A stretch of DNA of 64,000 nucleotides from the NCBI GenBank assembly GCA_965228955.1, contig OZ245848.1:3844001-3908000 (forward strand). The letters are read 5' to 3'. This document shows, piece after piece, positions 53,835 to 61,646 of the stretch. The DNA comes from JANSWY01 sp965228955 (GTDB lineage: Bacteria; Bacteroidota; Bacteroidia; Cytophagales; Cyclobacteriaceae). The stretch's first letter is position 1. Every line of letters starts with the position of its first letter. A program made the translations under genes and the position numbers. The notes below the pieces were generated by a model, which was not told the DNA's origin, did not search any database, and worked only from the letters and a program-made list of their open reading frames with translations.

Positions 53835-54443
53835 TCAGGCCTCCACCTTTTCTTCATGTTCAGGGCAATCAATTCGCAAATCTTTTGGTTTCAACTCCTG
53901 ATTCAAAAAACTGCAATGAAGCTTCTCACCCCTGAGTTCAAGAAACCTGCATGTCTGACACATTCTTTGAATATCAATTACATCGGCTCTTATCAGATGG
54001 TGAATTGTACTTAATAGATTATTCAAAAGAGAACTCTTAGAGGAAGCATCCAATTCTGACAATGAACTTAAAAGAGGGTTTGTAAAACGTCCAGCATCGT
54101 CTGCAATAGTCTTTCCTTCATTGGTAAGAGATATAGAATAGCTCCTTGAATCTTCCGGATCTATTGATTTTTCGATCAACTCTTTCTTAAGCAACACTCT
54201 CACAGAGTCACTTATCGTGGCTTTGGTCAAGTTGAATTCCTTAGCCAAATACCCAACCTTACAATGTTCTTCCTTATGATAATTTGAAAAGATCAGAATT
54301 TGAATTTGAATTGGACTCAAACCATACTTTTTGGCCTCTTCCCAAAGCAACACCCGAAAGGACTCAGATATCCTCTCAAGTGCCACTATTATCTTGAAAT
54401 CAACATTATCCTGTTGAATACTTAAATCAAAGACGCTATCCAT
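53835..54443 (-). CDS. MarR family transcriptional regulator with Cys-rich C-terminal tail
   Basis: A 202-residue winged-helix protein. The MarR core (about 15-150) includes YGLSPIQIQILIFSNYH, VGYLAKEFNLTKATISDSVRVLLKKELIEKS and the wing SIDPEDSRSYSISLT. The C-terminal ~35 residues add four Cys (MCQTCRF, LHCSF, IDCPEHE), a possible metal- or redox-sensing cluster not found in ordinary MarR proteins. It is the last gene of the operon that starts at 56076 and is probably its repressor, acting at the two AAGGATTCCT sites upstream. The 18-bp gap to the redoxin gene supports cotranscription. Confidence 0.92.
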   Translation of the reverse strand: MDSVFDLSIQQDNVDFKIIVALERISESFRVLLWEEAKKYGLSPIQIQILIFSNYHKEEHCKVGYLAKEFNLTKATISDSVRVLLKKELIEKSIDPEDSRSYSISLTNEGKTIADDAGRFTNPLLSSLSELDASSKSSLLNNLLSTIHHLIRADVIDIQRMCQTCRFLELRGEKLHCSFLNQELKPKDLRIDCPEHEEKVEA

Positions 54444-54461
54444 GGTATAAAGGTAGTAATC

Positions 54462-55082
54462 CTAACCAACAGATTCTAAAGACTGCTCCAGCAACTCCTT
54501 AATTTCCCTGGGATCTCTATGCCCAACCCACTCATGCTTGATGCGGTATTGGTTATCAAAAATGATAAATGAAGGAGTTCCTCTTAATTGATTTAAAGTG
54601 AACGTCTTTGAAATCTTCTTCCTGGTATTCAGGTAATTCAGGACTTTCTCATACATCAATTGCCTATCATATTCCGGCCAAATCTTGTAGTTGGGATTCA
54701 TCAAACAAAGCTCCCTGGCCTCTTTTTTAATGTCAAAGTCATCCAAAGCGACTGAATCCATTGCAACTGGAAAATCAATCCGTTGCGGGTATTGTTCATA
54801 CCCCTGTGAAGCAAGCGCTTTCTTGGTCTCTCCCACTATTGTTTGATTCTTTAACAAACTATGGGTATTCTCTTCATTGTTGTATTCAAAATCCTCAAAT
54901 GCCGTAGATAATCCCAAAAAAGAAATATCGTTTCTGAATTGATTGTAAAGTGTATTAAATACCGGGATGCCATAAAAAAAGCACCCCGGACAATTCACTT
55001 GAAAAACAAAGAGAAAGTTCAATTCACCCAAGTCAAAAGACCCTTGTATTGGTGGATCAAAATGCAATTTCAAGTGTTCCAT
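54462..55082 (-). CDS. Thioredoxin-fold (redoxin) protein with CPGC motif
   Basis: From the ATG at 55082, overlapping the previous stop as TGATG, the product has 206 residues; an in-frame ATG at 55088 and a longer frame to 55139 exist. There is no signal peptide. FVFQVNCPGCFFYGIPVFNTLY is a thioredoxin-like active site with CPGC, and RGTPSFIIFDNQYRIKHEWVGH is the cis-Pro loop and following strand. The domain matches peroxiredoxin/TlpA-like oxidoreductases. Its partner is unknown, but its neighbour DUF2024 carries a CxxC motif. Confidence 0.87.
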   Translation of the reverse strand: MEHLKLHFDPPIQGSFDLGELNFLFVFQVNCPGCFFYGIPVFNTLYNQFRNDISFLGLSTAFEDFEYNNEENTHSLLKNQTIVGETKKALASQGYEQYPQRIDFPVAMDSVALDDFDIKKEARELCLMNPNYKIWPEYDRQLMYEKVLNYLNTRKKISKTFTLNQLRGTPSFIIFDNQYRIKHEWVGHRDPREIKELLEQSLESVG

Positions 55083-55348
55083 CAACATCCCTCCATTTCT
55101 ATAATATGATAACCATGATTTCGAATATTCTCCTCCCATTCGGGTTTAAGTTGTTCCACATGGCAGAATCTACATTGGTTAGAAGTTAGCTCACTATTTC
55201 CTTGGTCTTTTGAAATCAAATACTGCTTGCCAAACTCAAAAATCGTTTTTGTTTCCATTACCTCAGCTGGAGCCAGAATATCAAAGTGCATGATACCTCC
55301 ATCCTGCTTTTTCACATAAGTATCCCAAACATTCACCTTCATGATCAC
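55082..55348 (-). CDS. DUF2024 family protein
   Basis: An 88-residue soluble protein with the DUF2024 pattern: VNVWDTYVKKQDGGIMHFDIL near the N-terminus and CRFCHVEQ (about 59-66) then a C-terminal Cys in MEGC. The family has a known structure but no assigned function; CxxC plus His suggests metal or thiol chemistry. It is coupled to both neighbours: its ATG overlaps the lipoprotein stop (ATGA), and its stop overlaps the redoxin start (TGATG). Confidence 0.9.
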   Translation of the reverse strand: MIMKVNVWDTYVKKQDGGIMHFDILAPAEVMETKTIFEFGKQYLISKDQGNSELTSNQCRFCHVEQLKPEWEENIRNHGYHIIEMEGC

Positions 55349-56076
55349 TCTGATTTAGTTTCTACTTGATACGGCAGAGATAAGTCCCCACTTTTTACGC
55401 TATATACTTCGTAGACGCCAAGCATTGGTCGGGATTCATCGGATGTATTCACTTTCATAAATGCCGCCACTGCATCGAAATTGAAGTCTTTTTGATTATT
55501 CATCCTGTAGTCTGGTATAATTACCTTAATTGTATTGCCACTGGTAACAACATGAAACCCCGGTGAGTCCATATACATTGGCATGCCAGGATTGGTAGGT
55601 GGCAAAGTGACTTCTTCTTTTTCTGGATCAAACTGTTTTACAGCAAGTCCTCCAGCTACTCTATCATCTCCATTTAGGACCACCCAATGCGGATGCCAAA
55701 CGATACCATCATTATTAAAGGTGAGATCACCATTTTCATCCCACAAAGGAGTATCATCAAAATCCGGATGGGACGTAAGTGCAAGAGCAACAATGCCTTC
55801 AGTAGCTCCGAATCCGACATCAGTAGATTTCAAAGTGGTTGGAAATACATATCCAAGTACAGGAGCTCCGTCCAATTGCCCAGCTGGAACTGGAGTAGTT
55901 TTTCCTGCCGTACCTTCTACCGTAATCTCCCATATAGTTATTGCCAAATCAGGATCATGTGTAACTTTGGTGGAAACTATTTGAAAATCCGGATTTCCAT
56001 TTTCAGAATTACAAGCGGCCATTGTTGATACTGCCACAACAAGTGCCATAATTGATAAGAATAATTTAGTTTTCAT
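55345..56076 (-). CDS. Hypothetical lipoprotein, first gene of the MarR operon
   Basis: I do not recognise the family. The signal peptide ends in the lipobox STMAAC (Cys22), so the mature ~222-residue protein is lipid-anchored. The mature part is beta-rich, with an early ITIWEITVEGTAGKTTP segment, a His/Trp-containing GIVWHPHWVVLNGDDRVAGG and a late MKVNTSDESRPMLGVYEVYSV. It lies directly behind the operator/promoter region and is translationally coupled to DUF2024, which places it in a redox-type operon. Confidence 0.85.
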   Translation of the reverse strand: MKTKLFLSIMALVVAVSTMAACNSENGNPDFQIVSTKVTHDPDLAITIWEITVEGTAGKTTPVPAGQLDGAPVLGYVFPTTLKSTDVGFGATEGIVALALTSHPDFDDTPLWDENGDLTFNNDGIVWHPHWVVLNGDDRVAGGLAVKQFDPEKEEVTLPPTNPGMPMYMDSPGFHVVTSGNTIKVIIPDYRMNNQKDFNFDAVAAFMKVNTSDESRPMLGVYEVYSVKSGDLSLPYQVETKSE

Positions 56077-56084
56077 TTTTATTT

Positions 56085-56099
56085 AGTAAGGATTCCTAA
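56085..56099. promoter_or_regulatory. Second AAGGATTCCT operator copy near the start codon
   Basis: AGTAAGGATTCCTAAT repeats the core of the palindrome at 56147-56163 with a changed right arm. It lies 9 bp upstream of the lipoprotein start codon and 62 bp from the other copy, about six helical turns, so two repressor dimers could sit on the same face of the DNA. Confidence 0.6.
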
Positions 56100-56139
56100 T
56101 TATTTAAATAATAAGAATAGTCATTAAAGAAATGACCAC

Positions 56140-56163
56140 TCAAATATAGTAAGGATTCCTTAC
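56140..56163 (-). promoter_or_regulatory. Promoter and palindromic operator of the MarR operon
   Basis: On the minus strand the perfect -7 element TATATTTG (56140-56147) is abutted upstream by the perfect palindrome AGTAAGGATTCCTTACT (56147-56163). A repressor there would cover the spacer between -7 and -33. The -33 element is not clear. MarR proteins typically bind such 16-20 bp AT-rich palindromes. Confidence 0.65.
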
Positions 56164-56205
56164 TTTACGAATAATAAATGAAAAATGTTCTGATTTATAG
56201 AAATT

Positions 56206-56565
56206 TTATTCACTTACCCGATACTGATAAAGCATTCCTGCGATTGCGATAATGAGGCCTAAAAACTCTCTGGTTTCTTCTATGTAAGGTTTTTCATAAA
56301 CCATTTCTCCAAAAATCTCATCTTTGTTTGGAGTAGTTATCCATTCATAAAAGCCTGGTATGTAGATCAGGGAGAATAGACCAAGTACTATGATAATGAC
56401 AAGATTCCCTTTTTTTGAATTGATATCGAATACATTCAACAAGCAGATTAAAGCCACCACTCCATAGATAATGATCCACTTAGTTGGATCTGGATCATTG
56501 TACTGAAGCGCTGCAAATGATGCAAACAATAGAAATAATATGAAGCTGATAATCTTCTTTATCAT
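56206..56565 (-). CDS. Transmembrane protein of the TMEM220 family
   Basis: A 119-residue membrane protein with four helices (about 4-22, 28-47, 55-74 and 99-116). The early FASFAALQYNDPDPTKWIIIYG is the signature block of the TMEM220 family, found in bacteria and animals with no known function. It is a small gene between the TonB receptor, which it follows by 15 bp on the same strand and with which it may be cotranscribed, and the MarR operon control region. Confidence 0.88.
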   Translation of the reverse strand: MIKKIISFILFLLFASFAALQYNDPDPTKWIIIYGVVALICLLNVFDINSKKGNLVIIIVLGLFSLIYIPGFYEWITTPNKDEIFGEMVYEKPYIEETREFLGLIIAIAGMLYQYRVSE

Positions 56566-56580
56566 GATGTGTCCCTTTTT

Positions 56581-58929
56581 TTAAAATTCTACTCTGTAGG
56601 TCAATAACGGAATTAAACCCAATTGATCCTTTCTTTCTATTTGTCCGGTGAAGTTATCAAAATATCTGAAAGCGTAGTTAGCATTATTAGAAGCGTTCTG
56701 GATATCCAGAGATAGTGTTCTGGTATAATTTTCTTTCTCTACAGTCCATGAAGCTCTGAAGTCGATTCGGAAGAAATCCGGTGCTGTAAAGTTAAATGGC
56801 CGGGTATAATCATATATTTCTGCAGAATTGCTTTCGCTAAGACCGTCATTTATTTCATTCTCATTAAATCCACCTTGATATAAGATTCTGGCATTTAGAT
56901 TAAGTGTCCGTTTCTTACCCTTTTTGGGAGCTCTATTAAATTCTCTACCGAAAGTAGCATTAGCATTGTACTGGCCATTCCACCTGGAATCATATTCTTG
57001 TCCGTTCCCAGCAGCATATGAAGAATTGTAATAGCTTCCCCCTATAAGATAGTACCATGCTTTTTCCAGCCTCTTCTCTACGCTTGCTTGCAAACCGTAA
57101 GTCGAAGCAGTTCCTTCAGCCGTCAGCAAATATGCTGGAATGTCTCCGTCAGAATTAAAAATGGAGAATATTGGTACTTCCAGAGAAGCTGGTGATTGAT
57201 TCTGGACTGCAATAGGAATATTTTCAAATTCATTAAAGAACAACTCAGCATCAAGCGTTAATCCGTTACTAAATCTGGTATAAGCGAAAGAGTAGTTTCT
57301 GGAGTACATTAAGGGTAGGTCTTCATTGGGATTATCATTGTTTTGTAAAAACCCAAATTGTACATCAGTTGTATTAGTTTGACCAAAAACAGCTCCGGTT
57401 ATTGAAAGTCGATTATTATCATTAATCCAGTAAAGTGCAGAAATTCGAGGTAATATTTTAAAATCACCAGATAGATCATGATACATTAATCTTGCTCCAA
57501 AATCAAAATCCCAGGAATCACCAATCAATTGGTGATAATTCATGTAGGGCTGTAATAACCATTGTGTTTGATCAACGTTTCTTTTAACCACATTACCAAA
57601 TCCAACACGGAGACTATCAGCTGTAAACAATGAAGCTTTTGTCATGACATAAGACAGTCCAAATGACAAATCTGAGTTGTTGCCAATTTTTGAGGACAGC
57701 ATTAAGTTTCCTGAAAGCTTGTCTATATTTTGTGTGTTTTCATTTACTAATTCCAGAACTGGAAATTCCAGTGAATCCAGAAACTGATCTCTGCTAGCAT
57801 GATTAAGTGAATAGATCAATGTCTTAGACAAGTTCAGGTTTGAGCCTATTCTGGTATTATACCTGGTACCAACAGCAGCCATTGTCCCAGAGTATTTGAT
57901 ATTGTAAAAGTCTTTTTCCTCTTCAATATCATCAGGATCTATTGGTCTTTCGAAATCATTGGAGCTTAACCCTCCCATTCCAAATATTTTTAAGTCTCCT
58001 TTCTTCGTAGGAAAATTCAAATTGAATGCCAGGTCCTGAAACTTGATTTCCTCACCACCAAAATCCACACCCATTGCAGCGAGAAGCCCTGTAAAAGAAT
58101 ACCTGTAATTCACTAAATACGAACCCTTTCCTGGTGAAAATGGTCCCTCTGTTGAAAAATCAAATCCTATCAAACTAGCTTGTGCAGTAGATTCCCTTTT
58201 CTGGTTATTGCCAGTTCTAAGGTTCATATCGAAAATACCTCCCAGTGCATTGCCATATTGCGTACCGTAGGTTTGGTAGAGAAAGTTTGAAGTAGAAAGC
58301 ATCTGGGCACTTAGAATATTTACTCCTCCCCCATTTTGTGTGGGTTGATCAGAAAATGTACCTGCATTTGTAGTATGATTTGGGTTTGCGATCTCGACTC
58401 CCTCCAGATACCATTGGTTCCAGCTTGGTGATACTCCACGAACAGAGACGTTGTTATTTTGATCATTTGTACCACTTACAGCAGGTAATGACTGCACCAA
58501 TCTTGCCGGATCGTAAAATGTGGCAGCATATCTCTTAGTTTGCTCAATCGTAATTTCCCTGGAACCAATCTCAGTTATCGGCGTTTCGGATCTGATTACA
58601 ATTTCATCAAGAGATTTTGGTGAATAGTTTAATGCTATATTGAGGACTGTTTGCTTTGAAGCTACCACCAATACTTCATTTAGTCTGGTAGTTTCATATC
58701 CAAGAAACGATATTTCCACTTGATATCTACCAGTTGGAACGTCCAGTAAATACTCACCATTTTGATCCGACACAGTCCCGATACCAGCTTCACCTACCTG
58801 AATGGCCGCACCAATCAGTGGTTCTCCGGTAACTTTATCTGTAATTGTTCCTCGAATAATCTGATTAAAATCCTGTGCAAAAGAGCAATGCACCAATAGA
58901 AATGCCCATAGGCCAACCCAAATCTTCAT
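56581..58929 (-). CDS. TonB-dependent receptor with carboxypeptidase-regulatory-like N-terminal domain
   Basis: A 782-residue outer-membrane receptor with a signal peptide (about 1-18, ending CSFAQ), a CarboxypepD_reg-like domain (about 23-115), a plug (about 120-240) and a barrel ending YRVEF. It is a paralogue of the 5456-7804 receptor, sharing RYAATFYDPARLVQS, EGVEIANPNH and LRTGNNQKRE. No SusD-like gene is adjacent. The substrate cannot be predicted. The gene is followed by the TMEM220-like gene. Confidence 0.93.
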   Translation of the reverse strand: MKIWVGLWAFLLVHCSFAQDFNQIIRGTITDKVTGEPLIGAAIQVGEAGIGTVSDQNGEYLLDVPTGRYQVEISFLGYETTRLNEVLVVASKQTVLNIALNYSPKSLDEIVIRSETPITEIGSREITIEQTKRYAATFYDPARLVQSLPAVSGTNDQNNNVSVRGVSPSWNQWYLEGVEIANPNHTTNAGTFSDQPTQNGGGVNILSAQMLSTSNFLYQTYGTQYGNALGGIFDMNLRTGNNQKRESTAQASLIGFDFSTEGPFSPGKGSYLVNYRYSFTGLLAAMGVDFGGEEIKFQDLAFNLNFPTKKGDLKIFGMGGLSSNDFERPIDPDDIEEEKDFYNIKYSGTMAAVGTRYNTRIGSNLNLSKTLIYSLNHASRDQFLDSLEFPVLELVNENTQNIDKLSGNLMLSSKIGNNSDLSFGLSYVMTKASLFTADSLRVGFGNVVKRNVDQTQWLLQPYMNYHQLIGDSWDFDFGARLMYHDLSGDFKILPRISALYWINDNNRLSITGAVFGQTNTTDVQFGFLQNNDNPNEDLPLMYSRNYSFAYTRFSNGLTLDAELFFNEFENIPIAVQNQSPASLEVPIFSIFNSDGDIPAYLLTAEGTASTYGLQASVEKRLEKAWYYLIGGSYYNSSYAAGNGQEYDSRWNGQYNANATFGREFNRAPKKGKKRTLNLNARILYQGGFNENEINDGLSESNSAEIYDYTRPFNFTAPDFFRIDFRASWTVEKENYTRTLSLDIQNASNNANYAFRYFDNFTGQIERKDQLGLIPLLTYRVEF

Positions 58930-59239
58930 TCCAATACTTTTGATACAATTATAAGCATGAGAAGTTGTTATTTTAGGATTGATGACAATTTATTACTTCT
59001 TTCAATTTAGGCCTCTTAAAATCCAGAATCACAAAATTATCATACCGTTAACTAAGATAAATCCAACATTGACGTACTATTATCTCAATTTCACACAAGA
59101 AAATTAGTCAAACCGTTATTTTTAATTATTTTTTAATCGCGGCACAGTATGTGTTTCTGGCGGGAATGAATCACCTATGAAACAGTTATGTACTATGCTT
59201 TGGAAAAAAGTAATGTTTCACACAAAAAAAATTAACACA

Positions 59240-59392
59240 ATGAAAAAGTTATTTTATGTATTCGCAATTGTTTTTATGGTTTCACTAGTGCCTGCATGCT
59301 CATTTGAGCAAGATATTGATGATTTGACAGTGGAGTTGCCGGAGAGTGAGAATACAAACGACGAAAACAATGAAAAGGAAAAACCTATGTGA
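59240..59392 (+). CDS. Small 50-residue lipoprotein
   Basis: A short gene encoding a 50-residue lipoprotein: signal MKKLFYVFAIVFMVSLVPAC with the lipobox VPAC (Cys20), then an acidic, Asn/Glu-rich tail. A 21-residue in-frame extension upstream is not needed for the signal. It is followed by a clear terminator, which supports a real transcription unit. The 310-bp region before it holds no other gene that I can see. The function is unknown. Confidence 0.65.
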   Translation: MKKLFYVFAIVFMVSLVPACSFEQDIDDLTVELPESENTNDENNEKEKPM

Positions 59393-59410
59393 TTTCGAGA
59401 TAAGAATTTA

Positions 59411-59441
59411 AGGTAAACCGTTATGGTTTACCTTTTTTTTA
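59411..59441 (+). terminator. Rho-independent terminator of the small lipoprotein
   Basis: AGGTAAACC (59411-59419) and GGTTTACCT (59425-59433) form a perfect 9-bp stem around GTTAT, followed by T7. Confidence 0.88.
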
Positions 59442-59481
59442 TCTATTTTTATACATCCTAATACAGCTAACCAACTATGTG

Positions 59482-60738
59482 ATGTACAAGTTTCTGATTT
59501 TAGCTTTCCTTGGTCTTTTCGGACCTGAGAATGAAACGACGGTAGATGAATTGCATGATCAATGTTTAGAATTACTTGATTCCAATATCGAGGATGCACG
59601 AGCATTAGCTAATCAAGCATATGAATTGTCGGTTGAGCAGAAATATGATTGGGGTAAAGCCCACAGCCTATTCATAATGGCTTACTGTGATGACGACATG
59701 AATCATCTTAATAAAGCAGTTCCTGAATATTTAAAGGCTCTAGAGAGTTATGAAGTAGTAGGAACAAAAAGAGCTGATCTAAATCAAGCTAAAGTATATA
59801 AGAACCTTGGAATCATATTTGATAATCATTATAAGTATGCAGACGCCATAAGTTTCTATGAAAGAGGTTATAAAATTGCTGCTGGATACAACGATATTTC
59901 TCTGATGAAGAAAATCCTTCACAGCAAAGCAATAGCATATCGCCACAGTGGAGACCTTGTAAAAGCGGCTGAGACTCAATTTCAACGGCTAAGCCTAGAT
60001 GAAGGAACTAACAAATCGAGTGATGTCAAATCATACAACCAACTAGGACTGATTCATACAGACTTGAAAAACTTTACAGAAGCTAGAGGTTATTTCGATC
60101 ATATCTTAAAATTAGAATCTTCCAAGAAAGAATCAATTCATCGAGCCAGAGCATATCATAACATGGCAATGACTTACTGTTTAGAAGAAAGAAATCAAGA
60201 TGCTGAATTGATGTTGTTAAAGGCTTTGAGAGAGAAAAAAATCATTGGTAATAACAAAGATCTTTTTGTTACATATCTAGATCTAACTGATCTATATATT
60301 AATCTAGGCAATTTGGACAAAGCAGAAATTTATGGTTTAAAAGCCAAAGAAATTGTTAACGATTTAATGGTAAGTATCGATAACAACAAAATCAATCACT
60401 ATTTATCTCAAATCTATTTCTCTAAAAACCAACCAGAAAAAGCCAAATTATACTTCGATCGATATGTCACTCAGATGGAGTCTCTGTACGATCAACAAAA
60501 AGAACTTGCCTCTCAAGGAGATCAATACAAAATTGAGTTAATTACCTCCACCTACTTTGCAAAAATTCAGGAACAGGAAAAAATCAACTACTACATGGTA
60601 GGTGTGGCTGGCTTAGTGGCCTTTTTCATACTATTCCTAATCTACAATAGATACAGAAAAGTGGCAGCTGCCAAAATGTTACGAGAGCACTTCAGCAGCA
60701 TTTCATTTAATATTTCTAATACCTCTTCTTCTAAATAA
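59482..60738 (+). CDS. Tetratricopeptide repeat protein with a C-terminal membrane helix
   Basis: A 418-residue protein with a short N-terminal hydrophobic stretch (YKFLILAFLGLFG) suited to export, about six TPR units (for example VPEYLKALESYEVVG and ADAISFYERGYKIAA; about 25-330), a coiled coil and one transmembrane helix (about 372-392) with a short basic tail. The layout is that of Bacteroidota TPR sensors, in which this helix is usually followed by a kinase or LuxR-type domain; here the protein simply stops, so no output domain is visible. It overlaps the convergent isomerase gene by 8 bp. Confidence 0.88.
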   Translation: MYKFLILAFLGLFGPENETTVDELHDQCLELLDSNIEDARALANQAYELSVEQKYDWGKAHSLFIMAYCDDDMNHLNKAVPEYLKALESYEVVGTKRADLNQAKVYKNLGIIFDNHYKYADAISFYERGYKIAAGYNDISLMKKILHSKAIAYRHSGDLVKAAETQFQRLSLDEGTNKSSDVKSYNQLGLIHTDLKNFTEARGYFDHILKLESSKKESIHRARAYHNMAMTYCLEERNQDAELMLLKALREKKIIGNNKDLFVTYLDLTDLYINLGNLDKAEIYGLKAKEIVNDLMVSIDNNKINHYLSQIYFSKNQPEKAKLYFDRYVTQMESLYDQQKELASQGDQYKIELITSTYFAKIQEQEKINYYMVGVAGLVAFFILFLIYNRYRKVAAAKMLREHFSSISFNISNTSSSK

Positions 60739-61633
60739 GGTTTTCTGAAACGTAACCAAACGATTTAGTGATACTTTGGATTGGGTCATCACTTTGATCC
60801 TGCTCAACAAAGAAGTGTTTCATACCTGCCAACTCTTCGTTATCAAAGGCAGATTTAAAGTTAACTGAACCATTTCCAACTTCGGTAAAGTCTCCATTGG
60901 TATCCATATCCTTTACATGCCATAGAGGAACTCTGTTAGCGTACTTTCCAAAGAATTCTACATGATCCAGGTTGACTTTATTGATCCAATAAAGGTCCAA
61001 CTCCATTTGTAATATATCAGGATCAGTATTGTCAAGTATATGATACATTGGAGTGGTCCCTTCTACATCCCAAAACTCAAAATCATGATTATGATAGCAG
61101 AACTGAATACCAGCTGCTTTACATTTTTCGCCCGCAACGTTCAACATGTCTACTAATCTCTTATAATCATCCAGAGATCTTTCGTCTTCATGCAGCCAAC
61201 CAAGGGCAGCATGGGTCTGTCCCATAGTAGCCATATCTTCTACTGCCTGATCAAAGTCTTTAGAAAGTGTACCACCCTGTTCAGTAAGAACTCTACCGGT
61301 ACGGTAATGAGCACTGATTGCTTTCAGGCCATTATCATCAAGTATTTTACGAAATTCAGCGGGAGTCCTTTTGTAGTATTGTCCATCCGCATATCCAGCA
61401 ATCTCAACTTCTTTGTATCCGATTTCCGCTATTTTCGCCAAAGTTCCTTCGAGATCCTGATCCATTTGATCTCTCACGGTGTACAGTTGCACACCAATGT
61501 TTCTTTTTGTTTGTTCCACTGTAGTATTGAGTGAAGATGATTCCTCTTTTTTCGGCGAAGAGCAGTAAGGTAATAAAATACTCCCTGCGGCCAAAGCAGT
61601 GGTTTGTTTAATAAAGGTCCTTCGGTTTTTCAT
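60731..61633 (-). CDS. Exported sugar-phosphate isomerase/epimerase-like TIM-barrel protein
   Basis: A 300-residue protein with a Tat-like signal (KNRRTFIKQTTALAAGSILL) that also ends in a plausible lipobox (LPYC). The AP-endonuclease-2/xylose-isomerase-like TIM barrel (about 40-290) shows IGVQLYTVRDQM, GYKEVEIAGYADG, FCYHNHDFEFW (metal-binding His) and MELDLYWINKVNLD. It is likely a periplasmic sugar or keto-sugar isomerase/epimerase. It is 13 bp downstream of the sugar dehydrogenase, suggesting a common operon. Confidence 0.9.
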   Translation of the reverse strand: MKNRRTFIKQTTALAAGSILLPYCSSPKKEESSSLNTTVEQTKRNIGVQLYTVRDQMDQDLEGTLAKIAEIGYKEVEIAGYADGQYYKRTPAEFRKILDDNGLKAISAHYRTGRVLTEQGGTLSKDFDQAVEDMATMGQTHAALGWLHEDERSLDDYKRLVDMLNVAGEKCKAAGIQFCYHNHDFEFWDVEGTTPMYHILDNTDPDILQMELDLYWINKVNLDHVEFFGKYANRVPLWHVKDMDTNGDFTEVGNGSVNFKSAFDNEELAGMKHFFVEQDQSDDPIQSITKSFGYVSENLI

Positions 61634-61646
61634 TCTTAAAAATTGA

